Shown here in pieces: positions 41,912 to 50,189 of a DNA stretch of 64,000 bases. The DNA is from Variovorax paradoxus_P (GTDB lineage: Bacteria; Pseudomonadota; Gammaproteobacteria; Burkholderiales; Burkholderiaceae_C). A program made the translations under genes and the position numbers. Below the pieces are notes generated by a model, which made no database searches, was not told the origin of the DNA, and was given only the letters and a program-made list of their open reading frames with translations. The stretch lies in the NCBI RefSeq assembly GCF_050627025.1, contig NZ_CP192472.1. One strand, 5' to 3'. The stretch's first letter is position 1, and each line of letters begins with the position of its first letter.

Positions 41912-43105
41912 GTGCCCACTCGCTCCTTCGAGTTTCTCAACCAGAACGGAATTCGCCTGTCAGGCAGCCTCGAAATGCCGGAAGGCATCCAGTGGGGATG
42001 GGCGCTCTTCGCGCACTGCTTCACCTGTGGCAAGAACAACCTCGCGGCCGTGCGCATCGCGCGGGAGCTGGCCAGTGTGGGCATCGGGGTGCTTCGATTC
42101 GACTTCACCGGGCTGGGCGACAGCGAGGGCAGCTTCGCCGACGCGAGCTTCTCGCTGAACGTGCAGGATCTGGTGTCTGCCGCCGAGGCCATGGAGGCTG
42201 CCGGAATGCCGCCCCGCTTGCTCGTCGGCCACAGCCTCGGTGGCTCTGCGATGCTGGCTGCTGCGGGCCGGATTGCCAGCGCGCATGCGATCGCGACCAT
42301 TGCCGCGCCCTTCGACGTGGCACAGGTGCTGCATCTGCTGGATCCCGCAGGTCTTGCGCGGCTCGACACAGAGGGACAGGCGATGGTCCAGGTGGTCGGA
42401 CGGCCGATGTCGGTCGGCAAGGCCTTCGTGGACGACTTGCGCAAACACGATTCGGGGGCGCGCATCGCAGCTCTGCGCCGGCCGCTGCTGCTGCTTCATG
42501 CGCCGCAGGACCGCACAGTCGACATCGAGAACGCCACCCGCATCTTCCTGGCAGCGAGGCATCCCAAGAGCTTCGTCTCGCTCGATGACGCGGACCACCT
42601 GCTGTCGAAGCGCGAAGACGCCGAACGCGTCGCGCGCCTCATCGCAACCTGGGCAGCCCGCTACCTGCCCGAGCCGCCCGCCGGCCACCCGGTCGCAGCT
42701 GATGCAGAAGCGGAAGAAACGGGCCTCGGAAAATTCCAGCTCGCGCTGCGCTCGGGCGGCTCGCGCTGGCTCGCGGACGAACCCGCGACGGCAGGAGGAC
42801 TCGGCTCGGGCCCCACACCCTACGACCTGTTGTCGTCTGCGCTCGCCGCCTGCACCACCATGACGCTGCGCCACTACGCCGACAGCAAGGGCTGGCCGGT
42901 CGCACGCATCCGCACCTCGGTGAACCACCGGAAGGACAAGGCGGCTTCCCCGCCGGATGTCTTCAGTCGACGGGTATCGATAGACGGAGCCATTACGCAG
43001 GTGCAACGCGTGCAATTGCTGGAAGTCGCGCAGCGATGCCCCGTTCACCGCACCCTCGAAGGGGGCGCTCGTTTCGATCCTGTGGAAGAAGACCCACCGG
43101 CATGA
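41912..43105 (+). CDS. Alpha/beta hydrolase fused to an OsmC domain
   Basis: 397 residues from GTG 41912 with AGGAA upstream. Residues 1-255 are an alpha/beta hydrolase: FAHCFTCGKNNLAAVRIARE, FDFTGLGDSEG, nucleophile LLVGHSLGGSA, acid LHAPQDRTV, and HLL histidine. Residues 270-397 form an OsmC domain with TPYDLLSSALAACTTMTLR (peroxidatic Cys) and AQRCPVHRTLEGG (second Cys). This bifunctional architecture is a known family, proposed to couple ester or thioester hydrolysis with thiol-dependent peroxide reduction. Preceded by a separate OsmC gene. Confidence 0.9.
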   Translation: MPTRSFEFLNQNGIRLSGSLEMPEGIQWGWALFAHCFTCGKNNLAAVRIARELASVGIGVLRFDFTGLGDSEGSFADASFSLNVQDLVSAAEAMEAAGMPPRLLVGHSLGGSAMLAAAGRIASAHAIATIAAPFDVAQVLHLLDPAGLARLDTEGQAMVQVVGRPMSVGKAFVDDLRKHDSGARIAALRRPLLLLHAPQDRTVDIENATRIFLAARHPKSFVSLDDADHLLSKREDAERVARLIATWAARYLPEPPAGHPVAADAEAEETGLGKFQLALRSGGSRWLADEPATAGGLGSGPTPYDLLSSALAACTTMTLRHYADSKGWPVARIRTSVNHRKDKAASPPDVFSRRVSIDGAITQVQRVQLLEVAQRCPVHRTLEGGARFDPVEEDPPA

Positions 43106-43142
43106 GCCCGCAGGGATGGCTCGCGTGCGCGTGCGTTTCGCA

Positions 43143-43213
43143 ATTGGTGCCTTGCAGACAACACCGTGATCCGTCTCACAGGCCTACCCCACCGCGCCGC
43201 CCACTCCTACGAT
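43143..43213 (+). promoter_or_regulatory. LysR-type operator and promoter for the cupin gene
   Basis: ATTGGTG-N12-CACCGTG at 43143-43168 with CAA before the right half, then 38 nt to CTACGAT (43207-43213). Transcription would begin near 43220, about 20 nt before ATG 43243. It follows the stop of the hydrolase-OsmC gene by 37 bp. Confidence 0.78.
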
Positions 43214-43242
43214 TCATTCATCACATCAACGAAGGCAAGACC

Positions 43243-43662
43243 ATGATCAAGACTGCAAGAAATACCGGGCTGGCGCTGTTGTTCGCCGCAGGCGCAGCGA
43301 TGACGCAACACGCCGCCGCGCACGGCTCCCCCAAAGACGCGAAGGTGACGCCGCTCCTGACCCAGGAGATGAAGGACATCCCCGGCAAGGAAGTGCTGAT
43401 GATCACGGTGGACTATCCGCCGGGCGCCGCCGACCCCGTGCATCGCCACGACGCCCACAGCTACGTCTACGTGCTCGAAGGCTCGATCGTGATGGGCGTG
43501 AAAGGCGGCAAGGAAGTGACTCTCAAGGCCGGCGACACCTTCTATGAAGGCCCCGATGACATCCACACCGTCGGCCGCAACGCGAGCAAGACCAAGCCCG
43601 CGAAGTTCGTGGTCATGCTCGTGAAGAACAAGGGTGCCGAGTTCTTCATTCCAGTGAAATAA
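43243..43662 (+). CDS. Exported cupin protein
   Basis: 139 residues. Sec signal peptide (TARNTGLALLFAAGAAMTQHAAA) followed by one cupin domain: PVHRHDAHSYVYVLEGSIVM (two His and a Glu-like position) and a late DIHTVGRNASKT His. Mature protein is about 115 residues, a periplasmic metal-binding cupin of unknown substrate. GAAGG precedes ATG 43243 by eight bases. Directly behind the operator at 43143. Confidence 0.88.
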   Translation: MIKTARNTGLALLFAAGAAMTQHAAAHGSPKDAKVTPLLTQEMKDIPGKEVLMITVDYPPGAADPVHRHDAHSYVYVLEGSIVMGVKGGKEVTLKAGDTFYEGPDDIHTVGRNASKTKPAKFVVMLVKNKGAEFFIPVK

Positions 43663-43884
43663 CCCACGGTTGCATTCCACCCGCCACAACGAAGATGACG
43701 GGTGTCAGATCGCCGAGGCGGCTGTAATGAGGCGTGCACTTTCCACCCGTTCGTGCACGGGACAGACTCACGTCGGCGCGGTGTCCCCGCGTAAATCCGA
43801 CCAGCAACACGGCGACGCGGCGGGTGGAAGGCATTCCTTGCTTCCTGCAACAGGAAGCCGGCACAAGCACACAGGACTCCTGCA

Positions 43885-44784
43885 ATGAAACTCTTCTACA
43901 TGCCCGGTGCCAGCGCACTGGCCGACCACATCGTGCTCGAGTGGTCCGGCCAGCCGTATGAGGCGGTTCGCATGGACCGCCGCAGCATCAAGGCGCCGGA
44001 GTACCTGGCGCTCAACCCGACCGGCGTGGTGCCGCTGCTGGTGCACGGCGACTTCACGCTGACCGAGAACGTCGCCATCCTCGGTTACCTCGCCGATCTG
44101 CATCCGCATCTGCAATTGGCGGGTGACGGCTCGCCGCGCTCGCGGGCCGAGGTGATGCGCTGGCTCGGCTTCCTGAACTCCGATGTGCACAAGGCGTTCA
44201 GGCCAATCTTCTTTCCCGAACGCTACCTGCCGGACGACGGGCTGACGGCGCAACTTGCGGCCATTGCGCGCGGCCACGTGCGCGAGTACCTCGGGCGGCT
44301 GAATGCCCAGCTCGAAGGGCGCGAATGGCTCACGGGGCAGCGTTCCATCGCCGATGCCTACCTCTTCGTGATGCTGCGCTGGGCCATCGGAACGAAGGTC
44401 GGCCTGCACGGCTTCGACCACCTGACGGCCTTCGTTCGCCGAATGCATGCCGACGAAGGCGTGCATGCGGCTCTCGTGATGGAGGAAGACCTGGCGCCGC
44501 GTACCGAGCGTGCGCACAGCGTCTCCGATCAGTTGATGCGCCTGAACGAACGGATCCGCGGCAACCTCGCCACCACGCTGAACGCCGAGGTGGTAGGGAC
44601 GGTGGAATACAGCGAAGGCGACGGCGCCGAGCTCGAAGTGCGCCGCGGTCTCGTGGAGATCGAGGTCTCCCGTATGGACACGGTATTCAGCTGGAAAGAC
44701 GAGAACTACCGAGCACAGGCGGCCATTCCGTTCCAGAACTTCTCGCGCTATGTCAGCAACGGCGCGATCCGGATCGATCTGTAG
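43885..44784 (+). CDS. Glutathione S-transferase with extra C-terminal domain
   Basis: 299 residues. Residues 1-205 are a GstA-like transferase, strongly similar to the protein at 39486 (KLFYMPGASALADHIVLEW; note Ser in place of the Cys at position 10; LTENVAILGYLADLHP). Residues about 210-299 form an additional domain not found in usual transferases (RIRGNLATTLNAEVVGTVEY, VRRGLVEIEVSRMDTVFSWK, IPFQNFSRYVSNGAIRIDL), beta-rich by pattern. The extension has no name I recognise. The 220 bp upstream hold no gene; ETF-QO follows 12 bp downstream. Confidence 0.8.
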   Translation: MKLFYMPGASALADHIVLEWSGQPYEAVRMDRRSIKAPEYLALNPTGVVPLLVHGDFTLTENVAILGYLADLHPHLQLAGDGSPRSRAEVMRWLGFLNSDVHKAFRPIFFPERYLPDDGLTAQLAAIARGHVREYLGRLNAQLEGREWLTGQRSIADAYLFVMLRWAIGTKVGLHGFDHLTAFVRRMHADEGVHAALVMEEDLAPRTERAHSVSDQLMRLNERIRGNLATTLNAEVVGTVEYSEGDGAELEVRRGLVEIEVSRMDTVFSWKDENYRAQAAIPFQNFSRYVSNGAIRIDL

Positions 44785-44796
44785 GCGCCGTCGCCC

Positions 44797-46479
44797 ATGA
44801 GCGTTGCCCCCGCCCAAGCCGCGCCGCCCTTCCCCGTGCCGCGCGAGTCGATGGACTACGACGTCGTCATCGTTGGCGCGGGCCCCGCTGGACTGGCGGC
44901 GGCCATCCGGATCAAGCAGATCGATGCGAACCTCTCGGTCGCGGTGCTCGAAAAAGGCAGCGAGCCCGGCGCCCACACGCTCTCAGGCGCAGTCATGGAC
45001 CCTCGTGCCATCGAGGAACTGCTGCCTGACTGGTGCACGCTGGGGGCACCCTTGAGCCAACCCGTCACGCGGGATGAATTCCTGTTTTTCGGCAAGCAGC
45101 GCGCGATGCGAACGCCAGGCTTTCTGGTGCCGCAGTGCTTTCGCAACGAAGGCAACTACGTCGTGCGCCTCGGCCTGCTGGTCAAGTGGCTGGGCGCGCA
45201 TGCGGAGAGTCTTGGCGTCGAGATCTTCGCGGGCTTTGCCGCGACCGAGATCCTCTACGACCCGCAAGGACGCGTCTCGGGCGTGGCCACCGGCAACGTG
45301 GGTGTGGGCCGCAACGGCAAGCCGACGGCCGCGTTCCAGCCCGGTGTCGAGCTTCGCGGCAAATACACGGTTTTTGCCGAGGGCGCGCGCGGGCAGCTCG
45401 GGCGACAACTGATCGCGAGGTTCGGGCTCGACGCCGGGCGAGATGCGGCCAGCTATGCCATCGGCCTCAAGGAGCTGTGGAGCGTCGACCCCTCGCGGGC
45501 CGAACCGGGCTTGGTCGTGCACACCGCGGGCTGGCCCATGGACCGCGAGACGTTCGGCGGCGGCTTTCTCTATCACCTCGATGGCGACCAGGTGGCGCTG
45601 GGCTTTGTCGTCGGGCTCGACTACCGCAATCCCTGGCTGAGTCCGTTCGAAGAGTTCCAGCGCTGGAAAACGCATCCCGCGATTCGCAGGCATCTCGATG
45701 GCGGCAAGCGCATTGGCTACGGTGCACGGGCCATCAACAACGGCTTGCCGCAGAGCTTGCCGCGCACTGTGTTCCCCGGCGGGGCCCTGGTCGGGTGCGA
45801 GGCGGGCTACCTGAACGCCGCGCGAATCAAGGGCAGCCATGCGGCCATCAAGACCGGCATGCTGGCCGCCGAAGCCGCCTGCGCGGCGCTGCACGCAGGG
45901 CGTTCGGGCGACGAGCTCACGGACTATCCACGCGCCTTCGAGGCCAGCTGGTTGCACACGGAGCTACACCAATCCCGCAATTTCAAGTTGTGGTTCAAGA
46001 AGGGCTCGCTTGCCGGCACGCTCATGACTGGCGTCGAGCAATGGCTGATGCCCAAGCTGGGCATCGCCGCGCCGCCCTGGACACTGCACAACACGCGCCC
46101 TGACCATGCGGGCCTGCAGCCCGCGGACCGCTGCGAGCCCATCGCCTATCCGAAGCCGGACGGCGTTTGCAGCTTCGACCGCCTGAGCTCGGTCTACCTG
46201 AGCAACACGCATCACGCGGAAGACCAGCCGGTGCACCTGACGCTGCACGATGCGGCGGTGCCGGTCGACGTCAATCTGCGGGTCTACGCGGGCCCTGAAA
46301 GCCGCTACTGCCCCGCCGGCGTGTACGAGTTCCTCCGCAACGACAAGGGCGAAGACAAGCTGCAGATCAATGCGCAAAACTGCATCCATTGCAAGACCTG
46401 CGACATCAAGGACCCGACCCAGAACATTATGTGGATCGCCCCCGAAGGCGGCGACGGCCCCACCTATGAAGCCATGTAG
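44797..46479 (+). CDS. Electron-transfer flavoprotein:ubiquinone oxidoreductase
   Basis: 560 residues, the length of ETF-QO. N-terminal FAD-binding DYDVVIVGAGPAGLAAAIRI, the middle GGFLYHLDGDQVALGFVVGL and HAAIKTGMLAAEAACAAL helices, then a C-terminal 4Fe-4S centre (RYCPAGVYEFL, QNCIHCKTCDIKDPTQNI). The enzyme is attached to the inner membrane and passes electrons from acyl-CoA dehydrogenases via ETF to ubiquinone. Its place next to a fused glutathione transferase is unusual; the acyl-CoA dehydrogenase at 58317 could be one source. Confidence 0.93.
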   Translation: MSVAPAQAAPPFPVPRESMDYDVVIVGAGPAGLAAAIRIKQIDANLSVAVLEKGSEPGAHTLSGAVMDPRAIEELLPDWCTLGAPLSQPVTRDEFLFFGKQRAMRTPGFLVPQCFRNEGNYVVRLGLLVKWLGAHAESLGVEIFAGFAATEILYDPQGRVSGVATGNVGVGRNGKPTAAFQPGVELRGKYTVFAEGARGQLGRQLIARFGLDAGRDAASYAIGLKELWSVDPSRAEPGLVVHTAGWPMDRETFGGGFLYHLDGDQVALGFVVGLDYRNPWLSPFEEFQRWKTHPAIRRHLDGGKRIGYGARAINNGLPQSLPRTVFPGGALVGCEAGYLNAARIKGSHAAIKTGMLAAEAACAALHAGRSGDELTDYPRAFEASWLHTELHQSRNFKLWFKKGSLAGTLMTGVEQWLMPKLGIAAPPWTLHNTRPDHAGLQPADRCEPIAYPKPDGVCSFDRLSSVYLSNTHHAEDQPVHLTLHDAAVPVDVNLRVYAGPESRYCPAGVYEFLRNDKGEDKLQINAQNCIHCKTCDIKDPTQNIMWIAPEGGDGPTYEAM

Positions 46480-46521
46480 ATCGACCTGTTCGCCGCTGGC
46501 GGACGCCAAGGAACCCATGCC

Positions 46522-46575
46522 ATGAAAATTCCCATGCCCTCGCTTTCACTGTCCCACGCACAGGTGCGCGCATGA
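46522..46575 (+). CDS. Possible 17-codon coupling peptide
   Basis: MKIPMPSLSLSHAQVRA from ATG 46522, with AAGGA about nine bases upstream, ending in TGA that overlaps the next start as ATGA (46572-46575). It may serve to couple translation of the zinc-finger gene to the ETF-QO mRNA, which otherwise has no ribosome site of its own. Too short to be sure. Confidence 0.3.
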   Translation: MKIPMPSLSLSHAQVRA

Positions 46576-46829
46576 CGGCCGGCTGCACGCACCTGGACCA
46601 GGTCCGCCCGGTCACGCCGAACACCAATGGTTGCGAGGAATGCCTGCGGTCCGGAGGCCGCTGGGTTCACCTGCGCATGTGCCTTACCTGCGGCCACGTC
46701 GGATGTTGCGACTCGTCGCAGGGAAAGCACGCGACCGGCCACTTCCACGAGACCGGCCACCCGGTCGTGCAGTCTGCGGAGCCTGGTGAATCCTGGCGAT
46801 GGTGCTATGTCGACAAGACGCTCGTTTGA
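46572..46829 (+). CDS. UBP-type zinc-finger protein
   Basis: 85 residues, essentially one UBP zinc finger: CTHLDQVRPVTPNTNGCEEC, WVHLRMCLTCGHVGCCDSSQ, KHATGHFHETGHPVVQSAEP, then SWRWCYVDK. The Cys/His spacing is intact for binding zinc. Eukaryotic UBP fingers bind ubiquitin C-termini; the bacterial stand-alone form is common beside redox genes and its role is unknown. Lies between ETF-QO and the peroxiredoxin. Confidence 0.9.
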   Translation: MTAGCTHLDQVRPVTPNTNGCEECLRSGGRWVHLRMCLTCGHVGCCDSSQGKHATGHFHETGHPVVQSAEPGESWRWCYVDKTLV

Positions 46830-46892
46830 GACCCGGATGCGACGCAGCGGCGTGCACCAGACGATCGCCCCCCTACTTTTCGAAGCCCTGCC

Positions 46893-47528
46893 ATGAGCCC
46901 GCAACTTTCCCCTTTTGACCATAACGTCGCCGCCGATGCGGTGTTCGATGCCACAGGCATCGCTGCCCGGGCCAAGCGCGTGGGCGACCTCGCGCCCGAC
47001 GCGACGTTGCCGGACGGTTTCGGTCGTCCGGTTCGTCTGTCAGACGTGTGGCGCAAGGGACCCCTCGTGCTGGTTTTCTACCGTGGCGGCTGGTGCGGCT
47101 ACTGCAGCCTCCAGTTGCGAGCCTGGCACCAGCGAGCGGATGACCTGGCACGGCTCGGTGCCACGCTCCTGGCGATCTCGCCGCAGACGCCCGACCGCTC
47201 GATGCGCACGGCCGAGGACAACCAATTGAGTTTCACAGTGCTCAGCGACTCCAATCTCGAAGCAGCCAACGGCTTCGAACTGGCCTTCACGCTTCCTCCC
47301 GAGCTCGTGAGCTTCTACGGTTCGGTGGGCACCGACATTCCCGTCCTGAACGGTAACGGGCTATGGGTGTTGCCGGTTCCGGCGACCTATGTGATCGACG
47401 AGGAAGGCCGCATTCGTTTCGCCCACATCGAGGAAGACATCCGAAAACGCGCTGAGCCGGCCGATGTGCTGCGCGTGATCGAAGGCTTGGTCCGTGGCCG
47501 TGCGCTTGCGACGCCCGACGGCGGCTGA
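46893..47528 (+). CDS. Peroxiredoxin-like AhpC/TSA family protein
   Basis: 211 residues. Thioredoxin-fold with VLVFYRGGWCGYCSLQLRAW, so a WCxxC site takes the place of the usual peroxidatic PxxxTxxC. LLAISPQTPDRS and LPVPATYVIDEEGRIRFAHI follow as in PrxQ/BCP-like proteins. The N-terminal 40 residues are an added helical region. Probably a thiol peroxidase or thioredoxin-like reductase. End of the operon from 43885, then a hairpin at 47550. Confidence 0.85.
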   Translation: MSPQLSPFDHNVAADAVFDATGIAARAKRVGDLAPDATLPDGFGRPVRLSDVWRKGPLVLVFYRGGWCGYCSLQLRAWHQRADDLARLGATLLAISPQTPDRSMRTAEDNQLSFTVLSDSNLEAANGFELAFTLPPELVSFYGSVGTDIPVLNGNGLWVLPVPATYVIDEEGRIRFAHIEEDIRKRAEPADVLRVIEGLVRGRALATPDGG

Positions 47529-47549
47529 CGGCTGCAGTGGCTCCATGCG

Positions 47550-47578
47550 ACGAAGCCCGCCAGAGCGGCGGGCTTCGT
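47550..47578. terminator. Strong hairpin between convergent genes
   Basis: ACGAAGCCCGCC pairs perfectly with GGCGGGCTTCGT (12-bp stem, 5-nt loop), midway between the stops of the peroxiredoxin gene (47528, plus) and the small secreted protein gene (47604, minus). No T-run follows on either strand, so it is intrinsic-like and may act in both directions. Confidence 0.55.
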
Positions 47579-47603
47579 GCGATGGACCCTGAGAGCTCGC
47601 TGC

Positions 47604-47900
47604 TCAGTTGGGCGTGCCTCCGGGTACGGGCTTGCGGCGATTTGGCTTGCGCGCGTCGCGCGTCTGGTGGCGTTTTTCACCGGCAACAGCGGCCGTGTCG
47701 GTTCCGATCGCGCCGCCCTCGGCGGTCTTGACCGTATCGCCCGAGGGGGCGGCAACCTTGCCCTGCGATTTCGCCGCCACCTTGGCCTCTGCTCGCACCT
47801 GAGGCTTGCTGTCGGTGATGGCCTGGTTCTCCGCCGATTGTGCGAAGACGCTGGTCGCGGCCAGGAAGGCGGCGGTCATGACGGTGATGTGCTTGAACAT
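47604..47900 (-). CDS. Small secreted basic protein, hypothetical
   Basis: 98 residues. A signal peptide (MFKHITVMTAAFLAATSVFA, cut before QSAEN) leads an Ala/Lys-rich mature part (RAEAKVAAKSQGKVAAPSGD) with an Arg/Lys-rich end (KRHQTRDARKPNRRKPVPGG). GGAAAG lies nine bases upstream of ATG 47900. Low complexity suggests a disordered periplasmic protein of the sort common in Variovorax. It is divergent to the AhpD-like operon, across the operator at 48034. Confidence 0.7.
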   Translation of the reverse strand: MFKHITVMTAAFLAATSVFAQSAENQAITDSKPQVRAEAKVAAKSQGKVAAPSGDTVKTAEGGAIGTDTAAVAGEKRHQTRDARKPNRRKPVPGGTPN

Positions 47901-48033
47901 GGGATTGGCTTTCCGAAAGTGAATGGGATGGCACCGCGTTGCCGCCGGCGGCCAAAAAAAATTCTAGGACGCGGCTTCGCCGGTTTTCACTTTCGACTGG
48001 TGCCATTTCGGAAACATGCCGAGTCCCGATTCG

Positions 48034-48104
48034 ATTGGTGCGCGTTGGGCAACACCGTGAAGCCTTGTGCATGGCTACCGCGCTCGACTCCCCAAATCTA
48101 CGCT
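48034..48104 (+). promoter_or_regulatory. LysR-type operator and promoter for the AhpD-like antioxidant operon
   Basis: ATTGGTG-N12-CACCGTG at 48034-48059 with CAA before the right half, then 38 nt to CTACGCT (48098-48104). A shared GCCTTG-N-GC-N-TGGCTA-like block just downstream of the operator also appears at the 56514 site. Transcription would start near 48111, about 80 nt before ATG 48189, including the CTCAG hairpin. Confidence 0.78.
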
Positions 48105-48138
48105 ACGTCCTGTCTACGCGATCTTCGCAAACGGACGA

Positions 48139-48154
48139 CTCAGCCGATTCTGAG
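48139..48154 (+). promoter_or_regulatory. Conserved 5-prime leader hairpin (copy 2)
   Basis: CTCAG-CCGATT-CTGAG in the leader of the AhpD-like gene, matching the element at 6586-6600 in position and stem, with a loop one base longer. See that entry. Confidence 0.4.
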
Positions 48155-48188
48155 TCCAGGCATCCGCCACCCATTCCAGGAGCTAGTC

Positions 48189-48668
48189 ATGACCCAGCGT
48201 GTCAACTATGTCGAGCAATCGCCCGAACTCTTCAAGAAGTTCGTCGAATTCCTCAACGCCATCAAGGAAGGCGCGATCGAAGAGCCGATCCGCAACCTCG
48301 TGTCGATCCGCACGGCGCAGCTCAATGGCTGCACCTTCTGCCTGGACATGCACGTCAAGCAGGCCAAGATCCAGGGCGAGCGCGACCTGCGCCTGTACCA
48401 CCTGGCTGCATGGCGCGAGTCGACGCTGTTCATTCCGCGCGAGCGCGCGGCACTGGCCTGGACCGAAGCGCTGACCAAGCTGCCCGAGCAAGGCGTGCCC
48501 GACGACATCTACGAGCGCGTGCGCACGCAGCTGTCGGAAAAGGAAATCTCCGACCTCACGTTCCTCGTCATGTCGACCAATGCATGGAGCCGGCTGAACA
48601 TTGCTTTCAAGAGCGTGCCCGGCAGCTCCGACAAGGTCTTCGGGTTGGACAAGGCCAAGCTCGCCTGA
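48189..48668 (+). CDS. AhpD-like carboxymuconolactone decarboxylase family protein
   Basis: 159 residues, close paralogue of the product at 6613. CxxC-H active site GCTFCLDMH; the rest (RAALAWTEALTKLPEQGVPD, SEKEISDLTFLVMSTNAWSR) is the AhpD fold. It most likely reduces peroxides or serves as a disulphide relay. AGGAG precedes ATG 48189 by eight bases. It is the first gene of a run of co-directional stress genes, with short gaps to the NmrA-like, YceI, Ohr, catalase and SDR genes. Confidence 0.9.
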   Translation: MTQRVNYVEQSPELFKKFVEFLNAIKEGAIEEPIRNLVSIRTAQLNGCTFCLDMHVKQAKIQGERDLRLYHLAAWRESTLFIPRERAALAWTEALTKLPEQGVPDDIYERVRTQLSEKEISDLTFLVMSTNAWSRLNIAFKSVPGSSDKVFGLDKAKLA

Positions 48669-48735
48669 CCCACGCTGCACAAACCGCCCTCCGTCATCCA
48701 CACGGCCCCTCGCGGGCTACAAGGAAAAAATCATC

Positions 48736-49491
48736 ATGAAGATCGTTGTCATCGGCGGCTCGGGCCTCATCGGCTCGAAGGTCGTCAGCAAGCTGCGCGA
48801 CGCCAGCCACGAGGTCGTTGCCGCATCGCCCGCCTCGGGCGTCAACACCATCACCGGCGAAGGCCTGGCCGAAGCCCTCCAGGGCACCCAGGTGGTGCTG
48901 GACGTGGCCAACTCGCCCTCGTTCGAGGACAAGGCCGTGCTCGAGTTCTTCGAGACCTCGGGGCGCAACCTGCTGGCGGCGGAAGCCGTGGCCGGCGTGA
49001 AGCACCACGTGGCACTGTCGGTGGTCGGCACCGACCGCCTTTCCGAGAGCGGCTACTTCCGCGGCAAAATCGCGCAGGAAAAGCTGATCCGAGAATCGAA
49101 GATTCCGTACACCATTGTCCATTCGACGCAGTTCTTCGAGTTCCTCGGCGGCATTGCGCAATCGGGCACCGACGGTGACACCGTGCACCTTTCGCCGGCC
49201 TTCGTACAGCCGATTGCATCGGACGACGTCGCGGCCGCCGTGGCGGACTACACCCTGGGCAACCCGGTGAACGGCGTGGTCGAAATTGCAGGACCCGAGC
49301 GCGTTCGCCTCTCCGATCTCGTGCAGCGTTTTCTTGCCAAAACTAACGATCCTCGCAAGGTCGTCCAGGACGTGCACGCACGCTATTTCGGCGCGGAGCT
49401 GAAGGACGACACGCTGGTGCCGGGCGCCAACCCGCGCATCGGCGCCCTCAGCTTCGAGGCCTGGTTCGCACTGCCCAAGCCGGCACGCTGA
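48736..49491 (+). CDS. NmrA-like NAD(P)-binding protein
   Basis: 251 residues, atypical short-chain dehydrogenase. Rossmann motif MKIVVIGGSGLIGSKVVSKL; the YxxxK catalytic motif of active SDRs is absent, as in NmrA/HSCARG-type redox sensors and NAD(P)H-quinone reductases (SVVGTDRLSESGYFRGKIAQ). C-terminal part NGVVEIAGPERVRLSDLVQR. It probably senses or uses NADPH. Follows the AhpD-like gene by 67 bp. Confidence 0.87.
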   Translation: MKIVVIGGSGLIGSKVVSKLRDASHEVVAASPASGVNTITGEGLAEALQGTQVVLDVANSPSFEDKAVLEFFETSGRNLLAAEAVAGVKHHVALSVVGTDRLSESGYFRGKIAQEKLIRESKIPYTIVHSTQFFEFLGGIAQSGTDGDTVHLSPAFVQPIASDDVAAAVADYTLGNPVNGVVEIAGPERVRLSDLVQRFLAKTNDPRKVVQDVHARYFGAELKDDTLVPGANPRIGALSFEAWFALPKPAR

Positions 49492-49571
49492 CGCGAAGCC
49501 CGCCCTCGGCCGCACCCTGATGCGGCGGGGGCCTTACGCCCGAAGACCCCTCTCCCGATCCTGGTGACTCC

Positions 49572-50153
49572 ATGCCCGACACCTCTCAGCTTTCTACACT
49601 CGCCTCGTCGAACCTGGCCGACGTCAGCCGCGGGCGCTACGTCATCGACCCTGTGCACTCGCATGTGCTGTTCAGCGTGTCGCACTTCGGCATCTCAACC
49701 TACTACGGCGAGTTCACCATGCCTGGGGGCACGCTCGACATTCCACTTTCCGCAAGCGGAAGCCCCACGCGACTCGCGGTGTCTGTACCAGTCTCGAATG
49801 TGAAAACGACGAGCCGGATCCTGGACGACGAACTCAAAAGCCCCGACTGGCTGGGCGGCGAGCGGTTTCCATTGATCACCTTCGACTTCGCTGCGCCCCT
49901 TTCCCTTGCCGCGAATTCGTTTCAGGTGAGCGGCACACTCGCCTTGCACGGCGTGACGCGCGATGTCACTTTCGACGTGAGCTTCGTCGGCGCTGGCATG
50001 AACCCGGCCAAGCAGGTCTACACGATCGGCTTTGATATTCGGGGCCGCATCCGCCGCAGCGAGTATGGAGTTACCGCCGCGCTCCCTATGATCGGCGACG
50101 AACTCAGCCTGATCGTCAGCGCCGCCTTCGAACTCCAAGCCTCAGCCGCCTGA
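49572..50153 (+). CDS. YceI family protein
   Basis: 193 residues. Lipocalin-like beta-barrel typical of YceI: RYVIDPVHSHVLFSVSHFGI, YYGEFTMPGGTLDI, LKSPDWLGGERFPLITFDFA, LALHGVTRDVTFDVSF, SEYGVTAALPMIGDELSLIV. No signal peptide is evident (MPDTSQLSTLASSNLADVSR), unlike the E. coli periplasmic form, so this one is probably cytosolic. YceI proteins bind polyisoprenoid or quinone-like lipids. Confidence 0.9.
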   Translation: MPDTSQLSTLASSNLADVSRGRYVIDPVHSHVLFSVSHFGISTYYGEFTMPGGTLDIPLSASGSPTRLAVSVPVSNVKTTSRILDDELKSPDWLGGERFPLITFDFAAPLSLAANSFQVSGTLALHGVTRDVTFDVSFVGAGMNPAKQVYTIGFDIRGRIRRSEYGVTAALPMIGDELSLIVSAAFELQASAA

Positions 50154-50189
50154 CCGCACCGTTTTCCCACCATCGAGCGGAAGCCTGGA

